NCBI GenBank assembly: GCA_963807355.1 | Contig: CAWEBX010000019.1 | Span: forward strand, 1-64,000 | Source of the DNA: Nitrobacter sp963807355 | GTDB taxonomy: Bacteria; Pseudomonadota; Alphaproteobacteria; Rhizobiales; Xanthobacteraceae | Length of the DNA: 64,000 nt | Reading direction: 5' to 3' | Shown here: positions 46,963 through 57,049 of the stretch, piece by piece | How the letters are laid out: every line of letters begins with the position of its first letter | Numbering within the stretch: position 1 is the first letter of the stretch | Translations under genes and position numbers: made by a program | Notes under the pieces: generated by a model | What the model saw: the letters and a program-made list of their open reading frames with translations, nothing else | What the model was told of the DNA's origin: nothing | The model's database searches: none

Positions 46963-47517
46963 ATGAGCTCTGGTAGTGATACAGTGCATTCGAACCGGTC
47001 CAACGCGATTCTCGGCGCGCTGCTGGGAACATTGTTGTTTGTGCAAACGGTACGCATCCTCGACGAATCGTTCAGCGCGCCAGAGTCGTCGCACGCTGAA
47101 GCCAGCCATAAGGCCGAGGCCAAGGAAGTCGCAGCCGCGTCGAGCGCCGGTGACGCGGAGTCGTTCAACAAGGCGCTAGCCAGTGCCTCTGCCGAGCGCG
47201 GTGCCGGGCTCGTCAAGCAGTGCCAGAGTTGCCACACCATCGAGGAAGGCCAGGGCAAGAAGGTTGGGCCGGGACTTTACGGTGTTGTCAATCGGCCCAT
47301 TGCTTCGGAGGAAGGCTTCAACTACTCAGCTGCCTTGAAGAGCAAGGCTGGCGGCAAGTGGACCTTTGCCGAACTCAACAAGTGGCTGGATGACCCGAAG
47401 GCCTACGCCAAGGGCACGTCCATGGGCTTCCCTGGGTTGAAGAGTGAGACCAAGCGCGCTGACTTGGTTGCCTATCTCAATACCCTTTCCAAGAGTCCGG
47501 CGCCGCTACCGAAGTAG
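46963..47517 (+). CDS. cycM: CycM-type membrane-anchored cytochrome c
   Basis: Electron carrier between the bc1 complex and aa3 oxidase. ATG 46963; uncleaved N-terminal anchor NAILGALLGTLLFVQTVRIL, Ala/Glu-rich linker, then a class I c domain with haem site CQSCH in AGLVKQCQSCHTIEEGQGKK and axial Met in YAKGTSMGFPGLKSETKRAD. 184 residues. Matches Bradyrhizobium CycM in size and layout. The frame is open upstream to 46780 but with no homology. Confidence 0.9.
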   Translation: MSSGSDTVHSNRSNAILGALLGTLLFVQTVRILDESFSAPESSHAEASHKAEAKEVAAASSAGDAESFNKALASASAERGAGLVKQCQSCHTIEEGQGKKVGPGLYGVVNRPIASEEGFNYSAALKSKAGGKWTFAELNKWLDDPKAYAKGTSMGFPGLKSETKRADLVAYLNTLSKSPAPLPK

Positions 47518-47622
47518 GCCGTCTTGCATGCAAGACTTGGGACTTAAAAGGCTTGCATGATCCGAACTCGATGGCGCTCGCGAGCATTCCGCTCGCGGGT
47601 TGCCGCCAGAGTAAGTCAAACG

Positions 47623-47653
47623 CAACGCCCGCCGGCTGCTGCTGGCGGGCGTT
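47623..47653. terminator. Hairpin terminator after cycM
   Basis: CAACGCCCGCC pairs with GGCGGGCGTTG, an 11-base perfect stem with a nine-base loop; GACTTTG follows. About 105 bases after the cycM stop. The rest of 47518-48115 holds nothing else that I recognise. Confidence 0.6.
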
Positions 47654-48115
47654 GGACTTTGCCAAAAAGAAAGTCGGGGCAGATCATTTGCCGCAGCTTT
47701 GATTTCCTCGAGAACCTCTCGCAGCGAGGGTGGTTCTAGTGCGAGGGTAGGCGGCTAGCGGAAGCGGATACGCCGTTACGAATTGACGCTAACGGCTGCC
47801 ACTCGCTCTCTATCGCCATGGTCTAATCCGTAAATCACCGACGGCCAAGCGATGGGCCACTAGCTGCGATTGCAGGGGCTGGCTGCGATGCAAGCTTCCC
47901 TTTTCGGTCTTAAAGACCCGATTTTTTGCGTCGATCCGGCCGCTGCCGGGCAGCTGATAAGCTCCCTTTTCTAAAGGTTCCGGGCTGCTCTGCAGGTTAG
48001 CGAGGCCGAGCCATCACACTGCATGCTGAGGGAGAAATGAACCTCTGGCGAACATCGATCGCCGGATCGTTGCCGGCGGTGTGTTCACGAATCAATCCCG
48101 AGCCAGCGCGGGCCA

Positions 48116-48523
48116 TCACCACATGTTGAGGACGGTGCGCGCCTCGTCTGACATGCGGCTAGCATCCCACGTCGGTTCCCAGACGATGTTGACCATGGCA
48201 TCGTGCACGCCCGAAACCCCTTTCACCGCGTTCTTTATCTGGCCAGGTATTTCCGCCGCGGACGGACAATTTGGGGAGGTCAGTGTCATCTCGATACTGA
48301 CCACGCGATCGTCGTCTATTGCGATTTTATAGATCAGACCAAGCTCGTAGAGATCAGCCGGAATTTCCGGATCGTAGACCGTCTTGAGCGCGGCGATGAT
48401 TTCTTCGCCCATCCGGGCCATTTCGTCAGGCGGAGTGTTTGAGGAGTGATCCGTCGCGTCACCCGCGCGAGCCTCGACCAGGCAGGCGCTTTCGGTTCCA
48501 GCCACATTCGCCTCGTCCATCAT
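48116..48523 (-). CDS. SufT-like Fe-S assembly protein (MIP18/DUF59)
   Basis: 135 residues from ATG 48523 with GCAGGAG upstream. DUF59 core: IIAALKTVYDPEIPADLYEL, GLIYKIAIDDDRVVSIEMTL, TSPNCPSAAEIPGQIKNAVK with the conserved Cys, and VVWEPTW-like NIVWEPTWDASRMSDEAR. Proteins of this type assist maturation of Fe-S proteins. It lies outside any suf operon in this window. Confidence 0.88.
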   Translation of the reverse strand: MMDEANVAGTESACLVEARAGDATDHSSNTPPDEMARMGEEIIAALKTVYDPEIPADLYELGLIYKIAIDDDRVVSIEMTLTSPNCPSAAEIPGQIKNAVKGVSGVHDAMVNIVWEPTWDASRMSDEARTVLNMW

Positions 48524-49210
48524 GTCAAAAACTCCTGCGCTGTGGCGAAAAGCTCGCGCCAAGCTTTGACCCAAGTCTACCCAGTTCGGCTTGCTAGGTT
48601 CGAATTGGGAGATATGTCTTCCGCCGCACGTCTCTTGAAGCGGCTCGCCGACTGGTAGTCCCTAGGCCAGCGTATTTAACCTACATAGCGCAGTTGCTCG
48701 CCTTATCCAAGCAGCAAGCAACGTTGGCCTTGCGGCATCTCGACATTGTGCCGCCAAGCCGCGACCAGCCTTTAAGACGAGATTGCACGGGGGCGTGAGT
48801 GATCGCAAGAATGTGTTCGGCCACGGAACACGCCGCATCTCGAACTCAAAGAGATGGAGTTCCCCCGGCGCGATCGCCGAGAAGAATTTAGTGGAACGAA
48901 ATTCTGGAGCAATTCTAGCCATGTCCCGGCTTTTGCCTGTGGGCTACAGTAGGGATTTGGTCGAGCGCGTGGGCCGCACCCGCTGATTTTAAAGCAGAAT
49001 TGTGCTTCGGATGGACGAAGTGGGCTGGGGAAATTGAGTTGACGCGAACGTTGCTACCATGGTAAGTTTGCGACTGTACCAATTTAGCATGGTTGGATTA
49101 GTTGGACTTAATGCGCAGCCGTCAAGGTAGGAAGTTTGGCGGAACGAGTTCACATCGTTGGTATTGTATTGATGTGCGGTAATGCGTAGTCCCAACCAGA
49201 GGAGCCCTTC
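48524..49210. other. Gene-free stretch
   Basis: No credible gene; only short shadow frames. The right end contains the AGAGGAG ribosome site of the gene at 49211. Confidence 0.45.
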
Positions 49211-49963
49211 ATGTGCGACTACAGTCTGCATCACGTCTCTTCGCGGCCTGCCAAGGTCGCCGATAAGCTGGTCACTATGGAGCTCGCAAAATCGAACGTG
49301 CGCGGCTTTGCCGCCGTGGGCGAGCTCGGTCCCAAGCTTGTAATTCATGACAGCCCGCCTGAGCTGGCGGTCTGCTTGCTACCTGGAACGGAACTCGCAT
49401 TTGATGAGAATGTTCAGTATGAGCAACCCCGGAGTTTTCTTGGGATAAAGTTTTCGGGCAAGGCTGGTGTTGATCACAAGGTCGCGAGCTTCCGTAAAGT
49501 CGATACGGATAATCCGTACGTCCAGCACGACGCACTGGAATTTCCGAATGGGCAGGTTTTGAAGGTTGCCCAGCTTGTGGCAGGGCAAACCGCTACGGTA
49601 TTGCAGCTGCCGGTCAATGCGCAGCAGGACGAACACGAACACGATCACGAGCATACCGGACGTCGGCGTGCGCGAGATTCGCGTCTGGCCTTGAACCGCT
49701 CTGCCAGGCAAGGAATGTTTGTACCCAACCAGGGCATGGTAATGTTGTGGGATTCGGTCCGTGGCAGGGCCGTTGACCTTTCGAGCGCTTTGACAGAGTC
49801 GTTCCAGCGTCTCACCGCGCCGAAGCAGCCTTCGATTCTTGAAGGTGAAATGGCGGCAGGCATGGGTGCTGAGGTAAGCTTCGAGAATGGCGTGCCCACA
49901 GTTACATCGACGGCTGCTTCTCAGAAGCCGGAGAAGAAGATCAGGGCTGGTTCGTCTGTCTAG
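49211..49963 (+). CDS. Conserved hypothetical protein with His-rich linker and C-terminal extension
   Basis: 250 residues from ATG 49211. The N-terminal 135 residues (MCDYSLHHVSSRPAKVADKL, ELAVCLLPGTELAFDENVQY, VQHDALEFPNGQVLKVAQLV, AGQTATVLQLPVNA) match a small family common in Nitrobacteraceae. A metal-binding-like stretch DEHEHDHEH follows, then a C-terminal part (MFVPNQGMVMLWDSVRGRAV, LSSALTESFQRLT) without known family. Cytoplasmic; function unknown. A strong terminator follows. Confidence 0.75.
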   Translation: MCDYSLHHVSSRPAKVADKLVTMELAKSNVRGFAAVGELGPKLVIHDSPPELAVCLLPGTELAFDENVQYEQPRSFLGIKFSGKAGVDHKVASFRKVDTDNPYVQHDALEFPNGQVLKVAQLVAGQTATVLQLPVNAQQDEHEHDHEHTGRRRARDSRLALNRSARQGMFVPNQGMVMLWDSVRGRAVDLSSALTESFQRLTAPKQPSILEGEMAAGMGAEVSFENGVPTVTSTAASQKPEKKIRAGSSV

Positions 49964-50014
49964 TTGCCCTCGACTGCTGTTTAGTTGACAGGGCTGAACG
50001 CCTTAGTGAAATCA

Positions 50015-50048
50015 ATTAGCGCCCGCGAAGAAGCGGGCGCTAATTTTT
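50015..50048 (+). terminator. Rho-independent terminator
   Basis: Stem TTAGCGCCCGC / GCGGGCGCTAA with a six-base loop, followed by a run of seven T. Fifty bases after the stop of the gene at 49211-49963. Confidence 0.92.
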
Positions 50049-50050
50049 TT

Positions 50051-51298
50051 GGTGAGAGCGTGGCGCCAGATGGTTGCGCATGCGACCGAACGAGCAAAAA
50101 CAGAAGATAGGTGATGGGACCCCGTCGATAGGGCGATGCGTATCACGGTCTGCCCTCGTGGTTGATGGTGACTGCAAGTCTTCGCTGACCAAACTCGCCA
50201 TCAAGACCGTCAAACTCACGAATGGTTGGTTCGCGCTGACCACGGGTGAGCTTTAGCTTAGCTTTCAACTCAGCAAAGCCGTTAGGCGATCCGAAAAGCG
50301 CATGGACGTCGTTGCGGCGAGAGCCGCGTTCTGATGCGGCGATGGATACGCGAAAGCCGAACACACGATGCAACGCGTAGCGGCGCGAGTTCATCCCGAT
50401 CGATAAGTTCATGCGAGCGCAACGTAGGAAACGTCGGCTCAAAATCTCTCGGATATGAACGCGGGAGTCGAGCGGCTTTGATCGCGTTCTAATTCTCTTC
50501 CCAATCGCACAAGGTTCTGACCTTTGTCAGGCAGCAACCAGAACAACATGCTCGCACCGATATCTGTTGCGATAACGCATCGGGTAAAAACTGCGAAGCG
50601 ACAACACGACCAGTCAGAAGTCCGAGGTGCGATGATTGGGGCGCGATGATGCGGTTTTGACGAAAGCGGGCCATGGCACAGCGCCTAGCACAGGCAATAC
50701 GGTGCTCGCTAAGCTCCCCCAATGTCAAGTTCACGATCCTCGCGCCGCGCCCTTGGTGACATCGTTCTGACGACGCAATCAATTTGAGCGTTATCAGTCA
50801 CGAAGAGCCCCATGGGACGGGCCTTGCTGCACTTCGCCAACAATCAGCTCCGCCTGCGTCGGGATAAGCGGGCGGCTTTGTCGCAAACATGGACTCGAGC
50901 AACAATAAGTACGCGCCAGAACCAAGTGCTTCATCCAGGCCGCTCTCAGGGAATGGGCCTACGCTCGGGCATACCAACCTCGGATCGCCGACCTCAGAAT
51001 CTGCCAATGTGGACACATATCTACAACTGGCACTGACCCCACAGTACTCAAAGCAACCCATCAGTGGTCTCGCTCAAACCGAGACAACCTCTTCAGGCTC
51101 CGCATCCAGAGCGCACATGAATGCCAATTTTTCTCGCTGATTGAATAGCTCACCAAGATGACCTCTCCTCAATGCGGACTTACCGTGTTGGGGAGGAAGA
51201 AATCCCGATCGTAAATGGAGTTGAAGCGAAGGCCGAGGCCGCATAGTATGGCATACTCGCTTTTGGTCTCATTCAATAATCCGGGATAACGCCTTAGA
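50051..51298. other. Gene-poor stretch of about 1.25 kb
   Basis: Only short open frames without family resemblance on either strand; no repeats or RNA genes recognised. It may hold decayed accessory genes. Confidence 0.45.
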
Positions 51299-51496
51299 AT
51301 GCACGCTCTATTCAGAATCGTCGGAGTTATCACCTTGATCGCCGGACTGGGCTTTATGGGGCAGGGCTTCCGCTTTTACGGCTATCCTGCCGATGGCATC
51401 ATAGTCAGGCATACCGAATGGGTCTATTACGGCGCGGCGATGGCTGTGGTCGGATTTTTGCTTATCATTTTTTCCAGGCCCTCCGAGGAACCATAA
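51299..51496 (+). CDS. Small two-helix membrane protein
   Basis: 65 residues: MHALFRIVGVITLIAGLGFM, GFRFYGYPADGIIVRHTEW, VYYGAAMAVVGFLLIIFSRP. Two membrane helices and a short cytoplasmic tail. Not recognised. Hydrophobic pattern and third-position bias are plausible. Confidence 0.45.
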   Translation: MHALFRIVGVITLIAGLGFMGQGFRFYGYPADGIIVRHTEWVYYGAAMAVVGFLLIIFSRPSEEP

Positions 51497-52581
51497 GCGC
51501 CATAGCTGGTGGGCTGCAACCGCCCTCGTTCTCTGGCGCTGCTCTAATCGCAAGCTCTCAGAAGATTGTTTATTCGCCCGGTCATCGGCGCTGAAGCTCG
51601 GCTTCAGTGTTTTCGAAGGGCGAATAGACATCCGTGTAGTCCAAGCCCATGATCGAGCCCCGACGCTCGCGCTGTATGGCGGGCGCAGCTGCATCGCGTG
51701 CAATCGTACGCAACCCGCGATCGACTCCGTAACAAGCGCGTGGCCTTGCGGGTCCTTGGCTCATTGCCCCGTTCCGGCTTTTGCGATCTGCTGAAGCCAA
51801 GGCTGCCCGCGCCCTGGACCGACATCCTCAAGCCCTGTCGGCCGTTGTCCGAATCGGCGACGCACGCAGGGTCATTTTGAAGTATCGCAGCAAGGCTCAC
51901 CGTCCAAACAGGGTTTCATCCAGGCCAGCTCGCGCAAGGGGGCAAACCCCGCGTTGCCGTAGGTGCTCCGCTCTTCCTTATGGCAGTATCGACTGAATGC
52001 CACCTCAGTAGCCTCGCTCTGACCATCAATCTGCTGAATTTCCCCATGGATGGCCTGATTCAACAGCGTTGAATCCTCTACTTGAGCATCGTCTTACAAG
52101 CCGCTTCACTGGCGCTCGGGCAGTCCTTCGCGCAGAGCATCTTTACCAGCGGACGAAAAACAACCCGTCGGTGAGGACTCGCCGTGATGGCTCCTCGGAA
52201 TTTTCAATCCGTGTCGGCGCTATCAAACTTGTTCGCGAGGTGCCAGGTTCTCGGCTTGGAATGGCTTCTCTCGATGTCAATTGCGGCCGCTCTTCTCGGT
52301 ATCGATCCACTGCGTCGCGGTACGCGTTGGACTCCGGCCGCTTGCGGCATCCGCGTTGAGAAAACGCCAGGCAACGCCGACACGGGCCAAGACAGGGCGT
52401 CAACAATCGCACGCCCGCAATTGGGCCGGGATGAGGAGACGTGTTCTACTGTTTACCGTCCGCATCCCGGTCTAGAATAATGGGATCGATCGCGTTTCTT
52501 GGATCGATGGATCCAGAATCATCGCAACGTGTGGCCCGTGCGCGCGTCCTCTCATCGTGACAGCACGCGGCCGGGCCTCGC
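51497..52581. other. Gene-poor stretch of about 1.1 kb
   Basis: No gene supported. Short frames near 51600-51900 and 52070-52410 are unlike known families. Confidence 0.4.
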
Positions 52582-52950
52582 TTAAGCGACGCAGCTCTCG
52601 AACCCTTCGGTGATCATCTGTTCGGGCAGATTGCGGCCGATGAAAACGATCCGGCTTTGACGCTTTTCGTCCTCCTTCCAGGGCCGTTGATGGTCGCCGT
52701 CGAGAATCATATGCACACCCTGGAACACGAAGCGCCGATCCTCATCCTTGAAGGAAAGAATGCCTTTGCTGCGCAAGATATTCGGGCCTTCCTTCTGCAC
52801 CAAATCCTCGACCCACGGAAAAAATTTGTCTGCGTCGAGCGGCTTGTCGGTTTTGAGCGAAATCGATTGCATTTCCTCGTCGTGGTAGTGCTTGAGCCCG
52901 CCATGATGGTCGTGGTCATGGTCGATGACCATGGTCGTGATCATGGTCAT
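52582..52950 (-). pseudogene. CobW-family C-terminal half (split by frameshift)
   Basis: Contains the CobW C-terminal domain: DEEMQSISLKTDKPLDADKF, WVEDLVQKEGPNILRSKGIL, FQGVHMILDGDHQRPWKEDE, RIVFIGRNLPEQMITEGFE. Its frame is minus one relative to the GTPase half, and the two meet in a His-Asp repeat (DHDHDHH...). An ATG at 52950 overlaps the TGA of the first half (ATGA), so it could be translated separately by coupling, but an indel in the repeat is more likely. Confidence 0.8.
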
Positions 52951-53621
52951 GATTCGTGACCGTGATCATGGTCCTTGCCTTCGAGGAAGGTCGGTTCGAT
53001 ATCAAGAATGCGGTCGAGATCGAAGGCGTTGCGTTCTAGAATCTCGTTGAGCGGGATCTGCGCTCGCTGTGTCCTGTGCAACTTCGCGTAAGGATTGATG
53101 CCGCGGATGCGCGCTTCGATTTCGCTGAGCTCGTCGGGCGAGACGAGATCTGTCTTGTTAATCAGGATCACGTCGGCGAAGGCAATCTGGTTCTTGGCTT
53201 CCGGAGCGTCCTTGAGCCGGTCATTGAGCCACTTGGCATCGGTGACAGTCACGACCGCGTCGAGCTTGGTCTTTTTCCCGACATTCTCATCGACGAAAAA
53301 GGTCTGTGCCACCGGCGCCGGATCGGCGAGGCCCGTGGTCTCGACGATGATGGCGTCGAATTTGCCATTCCGCTTCATCAGATCGGCCAGGATGCGCATG
53401 AGATCTCCGCGCACGGTGCAGCAGATGCAACCGTTGTTCATCTCGAACACTTCCTCGTCTGCGCCGACGACGAGGTCGTTATCGATGCCGATTTCCCCGA
53501 ATTCGTTGACGATAACGGCGTATTTTCTTCCGTGCTCTTCCGAAAGGATACGGTTGAGCAGTGTGGTTTTACCGGCGCCAAGATAGCCGGTCAGCACGGT
53601 GACCGGGATTTTGTCAGTCAT
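52947..53621 (-). pseudogene. CobW/YjiA-family metal-chaperone GTPase, N-terminal half
   Basis: GTPase of the COG0523 metallochaperone family. P-loop GYLGAGKTTL, metal-binding C-x-C-C in NNGCICCTVRGDLMRILADL, VETTGLADPAPVAQTFFVDE, guanine motif NKTD in VILINKTDLVSPDE. It ends GKDHDHGHES at a TGA inside the His-rich linker. With the second half it would be about 340 residues, the normal size. Likely delivers zinc or another metal; no cobalamin genes are adjacent. Confidence 0.88.
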
Positions 53622-53950
53622 TTTGTTCCTCCGCTGGTTCGCCTATATAGGCACCCAGCCTCTTTGCATCAATCATCACGAGGGAGTGTTTCCTCGGCGT
53701 TGGTTTTGGCGGCCTTCGCTTGCGTTGAGAGCCGATGTTGATTTTGCGCGGGTGTTGGATCTCGCACTCCGCTGAAGTTTAGGGCGTAGTGCTGCGCTGA
53801 AGTTGGGGCTTGCGCAGTGGCAAGCAGAGGGCGCCGGATCGGAAGCGAACCTTTCGGGTGCCGCTCCGCGGATATCCGTCAAGCGTAACAGCTTCCTAGC
53901 GAGTCCGCCAGGCTGGCTCTGAAGCGAGCCGATTCCGGCTCATTTTGGCT
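53622..53950. other. Gene-free stretch upstream of the CobW gene
   Basis: No gene supported. No obvious Zur dyad seen in the first 60 bases before the GTPase start. Confidence 0.35.
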
Positions 53951-54223
53951 CTACTTGCGATCGGCCTCCTGGTTCGCCGCATCCGGCTGTGTATCATCCG
54001 GTTCGCGCGTGAGCAGTCCGCCCCTCAATAACCCGGCAATGAACATGTCCGGGCTGAGCGTTGAAACGTGGATACCCTCCTGGAACATGCGATCCGCAAC
54101 CGCTTCCATGTACGCCTCATCGCTGAGGTTCTGTTCGTTCCAACTCAACTCGCGCAGGCGGCGGATTGCACCGGCCGACGTTTCGGCCTCGATCAGCAGT
54201 CCCTGGTTGGTGCGGTATCGCAT
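53951..54223 (-). CDS. Hypothetical protein, 90 aa
   Basis: MRYRTNQGLLIEAETSAGAI, RRLRELSWNEQNLSDEAYME, AVADRMFQEGIHVSTLSPDM, then an acidic tail. Soluble, helical. Codon phase is good and the ATG lies near AGGGAGAAAA. No family recognised. Confidence 0.55.
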   Translation of the reverse strand: MRYRTNQGLLIEAETSAGAIRRLRELSWNEQNLSDEAYMEAVADRMFQEGIHVSTLSPDMFIAGLLRGGLLTREPDDTQPDAANQEADRK

Positions 54224-54664
54224 CGGCTATTTTCTCCCTAAGACAGGTGTTTCTGCGGCTCCGACATCAGCCTTAATCACAGGCGAGTACGGCTTGTCCA
54301 TGAGGACGATCGACACCTCGGTGCGGACGTGCCTTGAAATAGCGCCGGCTCTAGCCGGGCGCGTCGATCCCGCCGTGCGCCGTCGATCGACGTGGGAAAC
54401 TATTTTTTCTCAGCTGCCGTGAAGAATTTTGGAGATCCCGGCGCCTTACGGAACCTCATTCGGACCCGTCTCGCAACCAAAACGACAAATATTGTAAACG
54501 CCGAACATAAACCTCGGCTCGCTTATGGCTGATCCATCCAAAAGCACCAAATCGGCTGTCAGCTACAACATTATGATCGCGGGACTATCCTCGCGCCGCA
54601 TTCTCAGGCTTCTGCAATTCGCCGCTTACAAAAGGGATGCGAGCATGCACCTTCCCGGATCAAT

Positions 54665-54889
54665 TCAATCGGCGAGTACAACCATTTCGCCGTCGATGAC
54701 CTGATATTCGGCAAGAAGCTCCGGAGTGGCTTCTGAATCGACCTTGATTTCCGCGTCAGGGAGGGTCTCCTTGACCGCGCGAACAGCCGCGTCCTGGTCG
54801 GCGATGGCGACAAGGATGAATTCCCGGCGTAACGCCCCGCTGGCGCCTCTGCCCGGCCTCACGGTGCTGATCTTCCAACCTTTGAGCAT
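54665..54889 (-). CDS. Hypothetical protein, 74 aa
   Basis: MLKGWKISTVRPGRGASGAL, RREFILVAIADQDAAVRAVK, PDAEIKVDSEATPELLAEYQ, VIDGEMVVLAD. Alternating alpha/beta pattern, no membrane segment. Looks like a conserved small protein of this genus group. Function unknown. Nothing is seen in 54224-54664 and 54890-55257. Confidence 0.55.
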   Translation of the reverse strand: MLKGWKISTVRPGRGASGALRREFILVAIADQDAAVRAVKETLPDAEIKVDSEATPELLAEYQVIDGEMVVLAD

Positions 54890-55257
54890 AGCCTAGTATG
54901 ACATGGATTTGCGCCGGCGTACAATCCCGTCGGGTTCGTTTTACGCCGGTTATGCTCGTTCCCGTGCTTCACCATTACCGTCAATTACTCCGGAATGAGG
55001 CAGCGACGGATATACAATTATATTGCGGAGCAACAACGGACGCCTGGCCGCCTCATTCGCTATGAGTGATCGTTTTGGTGATGCCTCAGCGAATTGCGTC
55101 CGTCTATTGCGTCAAGCCCTCGACTTGGGAGGAGGCGCATTCCACTACCAGGTCGAGCGTGTTGCGCGGCAAGGGTTGGCCTTCGGCAGCGGATTATTCA
55201 TTGAACCCGAAGGTTTGCGATTGTAAACGTGCCACCTTCACCCCAAGAGGTCATCTG

Positions 55258-56527
55258 ATGCCGGATACCGCGCTGAGCGTACTCGTTGATGCATTGAACC
55301 GGCCCGTCCATTTTCCGAAGCTTGACCAGACCGGATCTCTCTTCATCGCGGAGCCGCCGACCCCGTTCGTGTCACCGAGATTCGAAACGGAGAAGGGCGA
55401 TCGGGCGGTCCTGGAGAAGGAGATCATCTTGATCGAGGCGTCTGCAGCGACCGGCAAGAGTACGCTGGCAAGACAATTGTCAGCGCAGCTCGAGATCCCG
55501 ATCCTCGATCTGGCAAAGGTGCCCGTTTCCGCCGGATCGCTCCATGCCCTGTTGGCCGATCTGGAGGCCGCCGATAAGAGCGAACCGATAGCGGCGTTTC
55601 ACGAGGGGCGGATTCCCGTCATTGTCGACGCTCTTGACGAAGGGAGATTGCTGTCGAACGAGACCGGGATCGAGCAGTTTCTCGGATCAAGTGTCGAATT
55701 ATTGCAGAGGGACCGACGTGTTACATCAAGGCCCAAACTGGTCCTGTTGGGAAGGTTCGAGTTCGATCGAGTTGGCGCGACAGCAATTTGAACGTACCGC
55801 GCCTGGAGTTAAGCACGTCACGGCGAACGTCGAGTTTTACGACAAAGAGGGTGCCCGGCAACTTATCCACGCTTATGCCAAGGCGGCTGCCAGGCCAGGC
55901 TCACACTATCTGGAGCACCCAGACCTCGCCGAGGATTTCATAACGACTTTCTTTGATGCGATCGAAGCTGCGCTTGGCTTGTCGGCAGGCGAACTGTGGC
56001 ACGACGGAAGAGGAAAGGTATTCGCGGGCTACGCGCCATTGCTTGCGGCGGTAGGGTCGATCCTAGCTGTGATCGACGATTTCACAACCGTCGCCAGAAA
56101 CCTTAAAGCAAACCGTGGCCGCGAGGCATGGGGAGTAGTCGAGGCGGTCCTGTACGAGATACTGTGCCGCGAACAGGACAAGTTGCGGGATCGGATGAGA
56201 GATCAATGCAAGTCCCCGTTGCCGAACGCGGTTTATGATGTAGAGGAGCAACTGGCGCTCCTTGCACAACATATCGAGTCGAAGCCGATCGAGGGCGCCG
56301 GCCGTGTCAGGCTCTCGGCGTCTGACATGGGAAAATACAGAGCGATGGTGCAAATCTATCTGCCGCATCATCCCTTCTTGCGAAGGCACGAATTTGGTGA
56401 TGCCGTGCTCGGCGCGAACGCCGTGTCGCGTGCGGTCTATCACGGCGGGACGATTTCCCGGGAGCGACTCATTAGCTTGTCGCGACAATGGCGCCAGTCG
56501 GCTCCGATGGGCCCGCGGTCGCGTTGA
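55258..56527 (+). pseudogene. P-loop NTPase (STAND/NACHT-like), frameshifted and probably truncated
   Basis: ATG 55258 with AAGAGG upstream. N-terminal part MPDTALSVLVDALNRPVHFP, IILIEASAATGKSTLARQLS (Walker A A-x-x-x-T-G-K-S-T) and EGRIPVIVDALDEGRLLSNE (Walker B, with D-A-L-D-E as in NACHT/STAND proteins). A one-base shift near 55755 leads to SSIELARQQFERTAPGVKHV, DLAEDFITTFFDAIEAALGL and DMGKYRAMVQIYLPHHPFLR, ending at 56527. Typical relatives are much longer, so the 3-prime end seems lost near 56490. Such NTPases often act in phage defence; here that is only a suggestion. Confidence 0.5.
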
Positions 56528-56596
56528 TCGCGCATGCCATAGAGTACATTCGCCGGGTGGGTGCCGAGCGATGTTCTCATGAAAAGTAGGTGTCGC

Positions 56597-57049
56597 TCAC
56601 GGCGTTAATCGGCCCGTTGCGGCCATCCACCATTGCGGCGCTCGAAGTTCGGTGATGGCGTCAAATGCATCATAGGGTTTGATATCGAGTACGGGAGTGC
56701 CGTCGTAGGCGTCCAGAGCCTTGACGGTCAGAATGTTTTCGTCGCGCTTCAGCAACTCGACAACGGCCAGTCCAATCGGATTGGGTCGTTCCGGGCCGCG
56801 GGCGCAGAATACACCCACTTCCGGCAGGTCGGTGCGATGCCGAGGGTGCGTGGTTAACGGGACAGGCTTGCCGACGAGCTGATCCATCCAAAACAGGATG
56901 ATCAGATGCGACCATTCCTCAATGCCGGTCAGTGCCTCCGCAAGATCCTCACGCACGACGATTTCCGCGACGATGTCGCGGCGAGATATTCGCACCTCGT
57001 TTGTGAACCGGCTGCGCACGGTAGCGATGGATCGCATACAAATCGTCAT
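56597..57049 (-). CDS. TsaA/TrmO-type tRNA methyltransferase
   Basis: 150 residues: RISRRDIVAEIVVREDLAEA, LTGIEEWSHLIILFWMDQLV, and the family signature GVFCARGPERPNPIGLAVVE, then LDAYDGTPVLDIKPYDAFDA. Members methylate the N6 of t6A37 in tRNA using SAM. Short form without the C-terminal extension of E. coli TrmO. ATG 57049; alternative ATG 57037. Confidence 0.85.
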   Translation of the reverse strand: MTICMRSIATVRSRFTNEVRISRRDIVAEIVVREDLAEALTGIEEWSHLIILFWMDQLVGKPVPLTTHPRHRTDLPEVGVFCARGPERPNPIGLAVVELLKRDENILTVKALDAYDGTPVLDIKPYDAFDAITELRAPQWWMAATGRLTP

